DNA from: Verrucomicrobiota bacterium
GTDB taxonomy: Bacteria > Verrucomicrobiota > Verrucomicrobiia > Limisphaerales > UBA9464
Direction: 5' to 3'
NCBI GenBank assembly: GCA_947471985.1
Contig: CANIZL010000035.1
Coordinates: forward strand, 1 to 58,140
DNA: 58,140 bases
Of this stretch, positions 51,801-58,140 are shown piece by piece (the stretch's first letter is position 1; each line of letters begins with the position of its first letter). The notes below the pieces were generated by a model. That model was given only the letters and a program-made list of their open reading frames with translations, searched no databases and was not told the origin of the DNA. Both the position numbers and the translations under genes were made by a program.

Positions 51801-53303
51801 TCAGCCGACGTAGCCTTCCTCGCCGTGCTCGACGATGTCGAGACCTTGGGTCTCACCTTCCGTGGTCGGACGCAGACCCAGAACAGCTTTGATCGCGTAG
51901 GCAATCACCGCCGTCGCTACCACGGACACCACGATGGTGATGCCCATCGCCTTCAGTTGCTCGATCCAGAGGGTGCCGCCGGAGACGATGGCCGCGAGGC
52001 CGTTTTCCTTCGCCGCCGCGTTCGCTTCGGTGAGGTTGGCATTGACGCTGCCGTTGGCAAAGAAGCCGGTAACCAGGGCGCCGAGGGTTCCACCCACTGC
52101 GTGGACGCCGAACGTATCCAGCGCGTCGTCATACTTGAGGAGCGGCTTGAGGAACGCGCAGGCCAGGTAGGGCACCACACCGGCGAGGATGCCGATGATG
52201 AACGCGCTCTTCACCGTGACGAAACCGCAGGCGGGGGTGATCACCACCAGGCCCGCCACCACACCCGAGCAGAAGCCCAGGATCGAGGGCTTGCCGCGGT
52301 GCAGATATTCCACGCCCGCCCAGACGAAGGACGCCACCGCCGCCGCAATGGTGGTGGTCGTGAACGCGCTCGCCGCGATACCGTCCGCCGCCACAGCCGA
52401 ACCGGCGTTGAAGCCGTACCAACCCACCCACAGCATGCCCGTGCCGACCGCGCAAAGCGTCATGCTGTGCGGCGTCATCGGTTGACGGCCAAATCCGATA
52501 CGGGGTCCGAGGATGAGGCACAGCACCAAGGCGGACCAACCCGAGCTCATGTGAACCACCGTGCCGCCGGCGAAGTCGATCGCCTTGATCGCCGCCTTGG
52601 CGTTCCAGACACCGTTCATCGCGCCATTGATACCCCAGACCCAGTGGGCGAGCGGGAAATAAACCACCACCATCCAGGCGGCCACAAACAACATGATCGC
52701 CGCGAACTTCATACGTTCCGCGATGGCGCCGATGATCAGCGCCGGGGTGATGATCGCGAACATCAGCTGATACATCGAAAACACGTTCTGACTGACCCAG
52801 GCGGAGTAGTCGGTGTTGGGGTTGCTATCCACGCCCCCGAGAAAACCGTACTTCGAAAGATTGCCCAGCCACGGACCGGAGTCACCGGCGAACACAAAGC
52901 TGTATCCGAACAAAACCCACAGAATGGTCACCAGACCGGCGATGCCGTAGCATTGGGCGACCACGGAGAGGATGTTCTTTTTGCGCACCAGACCGCCGTA
53001 GAACAGGAAGAGTCCGGGCAGCGTCATGAACAACACCAGCGCGGCACAGATCATTTGGAAGCCGTTGTGACCCGGCCCGGCACCGTTGACCTTGCCGGCC
53101 ACCTTGTCGTTGGTGACACGGGCGCCGTTGTTGATGTAGGCCTCAATGTCGGCGATCCGTTCCGAATCGGTCGGCTCCTTGAGTGCCGCGGGCGCCGCTG
53201 CGGCGGGGGCCGGAGCGGGGTCGGCCGGAGCCTGGGCACTGGTTCCGGGCACCAAACAGGTCAGACTGAGCGCCAGCCAAAAGGCGGAAATGAGTTTCTT
53301 CAT
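51801..53303 (-). CDS. amt: Ammonium transporter (Amt/MEP family)
   Basis: A 500-residue inner-membrane channel for ammonium. A signal peptide (MKKLISAFWLALSLTCLVPG, SAQA) and a Pro/Ala-rich plus acidic N-terminal extension of about 55 residues precede the usual 11-helix domain. Helix features are VLFMTLPGLFLFYGGLVRKKN, GDSGPWLGNLSKYGFLG, the twin-His channel residues in DFAGGTVVHMSSGWSALV and HAVGGTLGALVTG, and the cytoplasmic end GETQGLDIVEHGEEGYVG that PII proteins use. It lies between glnK and glnN on the same strand, the standard amt-glnK pairing in which GlnK blocks the channel when nitrogen is ample. Confidence 0.95.
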   Translation of the reverse strand: MKKLISAFWLALSLTCLVPGTSAQAPADPAPAPAAAAPAALKEPTDSERIADIEAYINNGARVTNDKVAGKVNGAGPGHNGFQMICAALVLFMTLPGLFLFYGGLVRKKNILSVVAQCYGIAGLVTILWVLFGYSFVFAGDSGPWLGNLSKYGFLGGVDSNPNTDYSAWVSQNVFSMYQLMFAIITPALIIGAIAERMKFAAIMLFVAAWMVVVYFPLAHWVWGINGAMNGVWNAKAAIKAIDFAGGTVVHMSSGWSALVLCLILGPRIGFGRQPMTPHSMTLCAVGTGMLWVGWYGFNAGSAVAADGIAASAFTTTTIAAAVASFVWAGVEYLHRGKPSILGFCSGVVAGLVVITPACGFVTVKSAFIIGILAGVVPYLACAFLKPLLKYDDALDTFGVHAVGGTLGALVTGFFANGSVNANLTEANAAAKENGLAAIVSGGTLWIEQLKAMGITIVVSVVATAVIAYAIKAVLGLRPTTEGETQGLDIVEHGEEGYVG

Positions 53304-53358
53304 GGGATGAAAAGTTGAGGGTTCAGTTCAGGTTGCTGGGAAAGGAGGGCACCGCGGC

Positions 53359-54124
<766 letters not shown>

Positions 54125-57103
54125 ATGACCGGTTTTTTGCGGCCTTTGGCCACCCTTGGCAGAACGCGTGCCGCGTTATGGGTTGGACTTTCTTTGGTTT
54201 GCCGGGCTTTGCCGGCCGGGGCTGGCGGCTCTCCGACGGCGATTCGCCACTGGGCCTTCCAGCCTCTGTCAACGCCGCCCGTTCCGGTCGTGCGTCAGGG
54301 GGCGTGGCCGCGCACGGCGCTGGATCGCTTTGTCCTGGCGCAGCTGGAGCAGGTGGGACTGTCGCCGTCGGATGAAGCGACCCCACTGGAACGATTGCGA
54401 CGCGTGCATTTGGATCTTACGGGGCTTCCTCCCACGCCGGAACAGGTGGCGGCGTTCTTGAGCGACCCGCGGGGTGATGCCTGGGAGCGTGTGGTGGAGG
54501 AGTTGCTGCAGTCCCCCCGCTATGGGGAACGTTGGGCGCAACCCTGGCTGGATTTGGTGCGGTATGCCGATACCGACGGCTTTGAGGTCAATACGGAGCG
54601 TCGTCATGCCTGGCCCTATCGGGACTACGTGATCCGGGCGCTCAACCAGGACATTCCGTACGATCGCTTCATCCGGGAGCAACTGGCTGGGGATGTCCTG
54701 GGAGAGGATGCGGCGACGGGATTTCTGGTCACCGCCGCGGCCCTGTTGCCGGGGCAGATTGGCGCGGATGATGTCTCCAAGCGACTCGCCCGGCAGGATT
54801 CCCTCAGCGAAATTGTCAGCGGCACGGGGGACTCGTTTCTGGCCCTGAGCATTGGTTGTGCGCGGTGTCACGATCACAAATTCGATCCGATCCCGCAGCG
54901 CGATTTTTACTCGATTCAGGCCTTTTTTGCGGGTGTGCAGTACGGCGAACGTCCGATTCATTCGCCCGCGACCGAGGCGAATCTGCGGCAGGCGGATGCA
55001 CTGCAATTGCGGGTGGCGGAATTGGAGCAGGCGCTGGCGCAGTTTGAGCCGCTGGCCCGCAAGGACCTCACGCCCCGGCGGGAAACCCAAGCCCGGCTGA
55101 ACGAGGAGGTGTTTCCTGCCCGGCCGGCCCGGTATGTCCGCTTCACGATTCATGGATCCAACCGGCATCCCACGCTGGGAGTCATCGAGCCCTGCCTCGA
55201 CGAGTTTGAAATCTTTACCGACGAAGAAACGCCGCGGAACGTGGCGCTCGCCGCTTACGGCACACGCGTGACGGCTTCGGGCAGTCGCAATTCCGGGGAG
55301 CATCGACTGGAGCACGTGCACGACGGCCGGTATGGCAATGGGCACAGTTGGATGTCCGATGAAGCGGGGCAGGGCTGGCTGTTGTTCGAATTGCCGGAAG
55401 CCCATCGGCTCCGCCGGATCACCTGGAGTCGGGATCGGGAGGGAGTTTTTTCGGACCGCTTGGCGACGTCTTACACGTTGGAGGCGGGGCTGACCCCGGA
55501 TGATTTGGAGCGGCTGGCTTATGTTCCGCCGTTGCGTCGACCGGTCAATCCCCGGCTGACTTCGGATCGATTCGCCCCGGTCCGCGCGCGGCGGGTTCGC
55601 TTCACCATTACCGCGTGTACGAGCTTGGAACCGTGCCTCGACGAGTTGGAGGTCTTCACCGCCGGGTCCGTGCCTCGGAATATCGCGCTGTCCAAGTACG
55701 GGACGAAGGCGACGGCCACCAGTACGCTCAGCGGTTCCCCTCAGCAAACGCTGGAGCACCTCAACGACGGGTTGCCTGGGAATGATCACAGTTGGATTTC
55801 CGGTGACGTGGGCCGGGGGACGGTGGAGTTGGAGTTTGCGCAGCCCGAGTTGATTGAGCGCGTGGTGTGGGCGCGGGACCGTGAAGGGAAGTTCACCGAT
55901 CGGCTCCCGACGGCCTATCGCATCGAGGTGGCGGACGAGTCCGGGACGTGGCGGTGGGTGGCGGGTTCGGGTGATCGGGAGGCCTACGAGCCGGGGATCG
56001 CGGGCCCGGTGGCCTTCACCACCGCCGGCTTGAGTGCCGTGGAGGCGCAAGAGACCAAGCGGTTAAGTGAGGAAAAGAGATCGTTGGAGCAACGGATCGC
56101 CCAGCTTCGGGCCGTGCCGCAGGTTTTTGGCGGAATTTTCGGTGCGCCGGAGCCGACGCACTTGCTGCGACGGGGCGATCCGGAACAGCCGCTGGAACGT
56201 TTGGCGCCGGCGGTTTTGACGGTGCTGGGAGATCGGACGCTGCCGGCGGACGCACCGGATCCGGTGCGGCGGAAGCTGCTGGCTGACTGGATCGCCAGTG
56301 CCGACAATCCCCTCACGGCCCGCGTCTTGGTGAACCGCATTTGGCAGGGACACTTCGGCCTTGGACTGGTGGAGACGGCCAGTGATTTCGGACGCAATGG
56401 CACGCCTCCATCGCATCCCGCCCTATTGGATTGGCTGGCCGGTGACTTCATCCGCTCCGGCTGGTCCATCAAGCACCTGCATCGCCTGATTCTGAATTCG
56501 GCGACCTACCGGCAGTCCGGCCGGATACGTCCTGCGGCCCAGGCGCGAGACGCGAGTTGCCGCTGGTTGTGGCGGTTTCCGACCCGGCGCCTGGAGGCGG
56601 AGACCATTCGCGACGCGATGCTGGCGGTGAGTGGGCACATAAACCTGCAAATGGGCGGCGCGGGTTTTAATATCTTCCGATCCCGGGGTGGTCTGGACGG
56701 CTTTCCCCCGGTGGAATCCTTCCGGGAGGACGGGCTCCGCCGCCTGGTTTACGCCCACAAGGTGCGCATGGAACGGGATCCGGTGTTTGGCGCATTCGAC
56801 TGTCCGGACGCCGGGCAGGGGACGCCGCGGCGTCGTCAATCCACCACGCCGATCCAGGCGCTGAACCTCTTCAACAGTCGTTTCACCTTGGACGTGGCGG
56901 AGGCTTTCGCCGCCCGGGTTCGGGCGGAAGTTGGCAGCACGGGCGATGGACGTCCCGCGATCCGTCGGGCCTATCAGTTGGCTTTCGGGCGGGATCCGCA
57001 GGCCGCCGAATATGCCGCGATTGAACCGGTGGTTCGCTCCCAGAGTCTGGCCGCACTGACCCGCGTTCTGCTCAACAGCAACGAATTCCTTTTTCTCCCA
57101 TGA
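54125..57103 (+). CDS. DUF1549/DUF1553 (PSD1) protein with two inserted discoidin-like domains
   Basis: A 992-residue exported protein. After a signal peptide (about residues 1-30, ending AGAG) comes a PSD1-type DUF1549 region (about 50-265, with [57 protein letters not shown] and [18 protein letters not shown]). Next are two tandem F5/8 type C (discoidin)-like domains (about 335-465 and 485-625), then the DUF1553 region (about 700-985, with [19 protein letters not shown]). The stop overlaps the next gene's start (57100-57103). PSD1-DUF1501 pairs are common in Planctomycetes and Verrucomicrobia, often linked to polysaccharide use. No cytochrome domain is seen here. ATG at 54125 is chosen for its signal peptide. 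Confidence 0.87.
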   Translation: MTGFLRPLATLGRTRAALWVGLSLVCRALPAGAGGSPTAIRHWAFQPLSTPPVPVVRQGAWPRTALDRFVLAQLEQVGLSPSDEATPLERLRRVHLDLTGLPPTPEQVAAFLSDPRGDAWERVVEELLQSPRYGERWAQPWLDLVRYADTDGFEVNTERRHAWPYRDYVIRALNQDIPYDRFIREQLAGDVLGEDAATGFLVTAAALLPGQIGADDVSKRLARQDSLSEIVSGTGDSFLALSIGCARCHDHKFDPIPQRDFYSIQAFFAGVQYGERPIHSPATEANLRQADALQLRVAELEQALAQFEPLARKDLTPRRETQARLNEEVFPARPARYVRFTIHGSNRHPTLGVIEPCLDEFEIFTDEETPRNVALAAYGTRVTASGSRNSGEHRLEHVHDGRYGNGHSWMSDEAGQGWLLFELPEAHRLRRITWSRDREGVFSDRLATSYTLEAGLTPDDLERLAYVPPLRRPVNPRLTSDRFAPVRARRVRFTITACTSLEPCLDELEVFTAGSVPRNIALSKYGTKATATSTLSGSPQQTLEHLNDGLPGNDHSWISGDVGRGTVELEFAQPELIERVVWARDREGKFTDRLPTAYRIEVADESGTWRWVAGSGDREAYEPGIAGPVAFTTAGLSAVEAQETKRLSEEKRSLEQRIAQLRAVPQVFGGIFGAPEPTHLLRRGDPEQPLERLAPAVLTVLGDRTLPADAPDPVRRKLLADWIASADNPLTARVLVNRIWQGHFGLGLVETASDFGRNGTPPSHPALLDWLAGDFIRSGWSIKHLHRLILNSATYRQSGRIRPAAQARDASCRWLWRFPTRRLEAETIRDAMLAVSGHINLQMGGAGFNIFRSRGGLDGFPPVESFREDGLRRLVYAHKVRMERDPVFGAFDCPDAGQGTPRRRQSTTPIQALNLFNSRFTLDVAEAFAARVRAEVGSTGDGRPAIRRAYQLAFGRDPQAAEYAAIEPVVRSQSLAALTRVLLNSNEFLFLP

Positions 57104-58140
57104 GCCCGGTAACCTCCCGTTGGTTGAACACCGCCCGAACCTGGCCGCGGGCCGGGGAGCTTTCGGTGACCGGTCGGCATTTGTTGGATCGACGGAATTT
57201 TCTCGGCCGCACGGCCACCGGTCTGGGCGCGGTGGCCCTCGCCAATCTGTTGGCGCGGGACCGCCTTTTGGCGGCCCACCGACCGGTCATCGAGGCCGCG
57301 CGTCCGTACGCGCCCCGGCCGTCGCCGTCGCGAGCCAAGGCTCGGAATGTCCTGGTGATTTTTTGCGCCGGTGCCGTCAGTCAATTGGAGACTTGGGATT
57401 ACAAACCGGAGCTGATAAAACAGGATGGCAAGCCGCTCGCGGGCGGTCCGCCGGTGACTTTCCAAGGTCCGGCGGGAAATCTGGCCCGGCCGCAGTACCC
57501 GTTCCGACCCCGCGGTGAATCCGGCAAGATGATCTCGGATCTGGTGCCACATCTGGGCGGACTGGTCGATGACGTGGCCTTCATTCACTCGCTGACCAGC
57601 AAAACCAATACCCACGGTCCGGCGGAGAATTTCCTTTCCACGGGATTCGTGCCGGACGGATTTCCCAGCATTGGCGCGTGGGTGACGTACGCGCTCGGAA
57701 GTGAGAATCAGGAGTTGCCTGCGTTTGTGGCAATTCCCGATCCGAGAGGCGTGCCGCAGGCGAGTGTTAATAATTGGGGCCCCGGTTTCCTGCCCGCGGA
57801 ATTTCAGGGAACACCTTTCAGCGCCAAGGAACCGCTCCGCAATCTCGCCGCTCCGGGCATTGCGCCCGGGGACGACCGTGCGGCGCGGGCATTGCTGCAA
57901 CGGCTCAATCAACGGCACCTGGAGGATCATCCCGGTGACGGTGGTCTGGCGGCCCGGATTGCCAGTTATGAACTGGCCGCCCGAATGCAGTTGAGTGTTC
58001 CGGAAATCAGCGATTTATCGACCGAGCCGGCGCATATCCTCAAGCTCTATGGCGCGGACGACACCACGAATCCGACCAAGGCCGCCTTTGCTCGCAACTG
58101 CATTTTGGCCCGGCGCCTGGTCGAGCGGGGCGTGCGTTTC
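57100..58140 (+). CDS. DUF1501 domain protein, C-terminus cut by window edge
   Basis: At least 347 residues, running off the right edge. The N-terminus carries a twin-Arg-like stretch ([20 protein letters not shown], with RRNFLG), suggesting Tat export. Then follow the DUF1501 hallmarks: [54 protein letters not shown] and a C-terminal segment with [17 protein letters not shown]. These proteins resemble sulfatase-like or alkaline-phosphatase-like folds and occur in pairs with PSD1 proteins. Start overlaps the PSD1 stop (ATGA), so they are translationally coupled. Function unproven. Confidence 0.9.
   Translation, partial: MSPVTSRWLNTARTWPRAGELSVTGRHLLDRRNFLGRTATGLGAVALANLLARDRLLAAHRPVIEAARPYAPRPSPSRAKARNVLVIFCAGAVSQLETWDYKPELIKQDGKPLAGGPPVTFQGPAGNLARPQYPFRPRGESGKMISDLVPHLGGLVDDVAFIHSLTSKTNTHGPAENFLSTGFVPDGFPSIGAWVTYALGSENQELPAFVAIPDPRGVPQASVNNWGPGFLPAEFQGTPFSAKEPLRNLAAPGIAPGDDRAARALLQRLNQRHLEDHPGDGGLAARIASYELAARMQLSVPEISDLSTEPAHILKLYGADDTTNPTKAAFARNCILARRLVERGVRF

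Noticed and set aside
51825-53318. 497-residue plus frame opposite amt
   Set aside because: Antisense to a textbook Amt sequence; His/Arg/Gly-rich product.
54850-54875. CxxCH (CARCH) in the PSD1 protein as a haem-binding site
   Set aside because: A single CARCH is a conserved part of DUF1549; no surrounding cytochrome c fold was seen.
54269-56050. 593-residue minus frame opposite the PSD1 gene
   Set aside because: Antisense to conserved DUF1549 sequence; no recognisable motif.

Overview
The window looks like a chromosomal segment of a high-GC Verrucomicrobiota bacterium, probably near Limisphaerales/Pedosphaera (inference from gene content; no rRNA or marker phylogeny is available). The clues are a DUF1549/DUF1553 (PSD1) protein followed by a DUF1501 protein, a prepilin-like protein ending in an H-X9-DG motif, three PEP-CTERM-type exported proteins, a giant CotH/lamin-tail protein, a Ser/Thr kinase with a WD40-like C-terminus next to an ECF sigma factor, and a type III glutamine synthetase. 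No tRNA, rRNA, CRISPR array, insertion sequence, integrase or phage gene was seen.

Layout. 1-3.4 kb: an alginate-export-type porin cut by the left edge, then a nitric-oxide module of ric, a Dnr-like Crp/Fnr regulator and a DUF2249 protein, with two FNR/DNR-type palindromes. 3.4-14.6 kb: mscS, hemC, a repeat-rich unknown exported protein, a GT2 glycosyltransferase, deoC, a DUF4230 protein, a YidB-like protein, an S9 peptidase and an anchored TPR protein. 14.7-16.6 kb: two paralogous PEP-CTERM proteins separated by terminators. 16.7-20.5 kb: a DinG-type helicase, then an ECF sigma factor, a small membrane protein (possible anti-sigma) and an LTxxQ periplasmic protein. 20.5-27.4 kb: a six-gene leftward operon encoding a MacA-like adaptor, an ABC ATPase, two FtsX/MacB permeases, a PQQ-type propeller and a GNAT acetyltransferase. 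27.5-36.1 kb: an M48 CAAX-type protease, an A-type Fe-S carrier, a prepilin-like protein, a TIM-barrel sugar isomerase/epimerase, Ffh, a third PEP-CTERM protein and a DsbD/ScsB-like reductase. 36.1-45.6 kb: the ECF/kinase pair and the CotH/lamin-tail giant. 45.8-49.3 kb: a coiled-coil envelope protein with a micro-lipoprotein, a sodium:solute symporter, a second GT2 and a small membrane protein. 49.4-53.8 kb: glnK-amt-glnN with a sigma-54-like promoter. 54.1 kb to the right edge: the PSD1-DUF1501 pair, the second gene cut by the edge.

The best candidates for a coherent system are the NO-response module (regulator, target gene and matching DNA sites all visible) and the nitrogen-assimilation cluster. 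Less characterised items worth following are the protein at 5900-7462 with a near 18-20-residue repeat, the coiled-coil/micro-lipoprotein pair at 45783-46728, the orphan hairpin at 15772-15794, the sigma/small membrane protein/LTxxQ cluster, and the duplicated discoidin-like domains inside the PSD1 protein. Strong Shine-Dalgarno sites are scarce, so several starts rest on signal peptides, family alignment or gene overlaps and are flagged individually.
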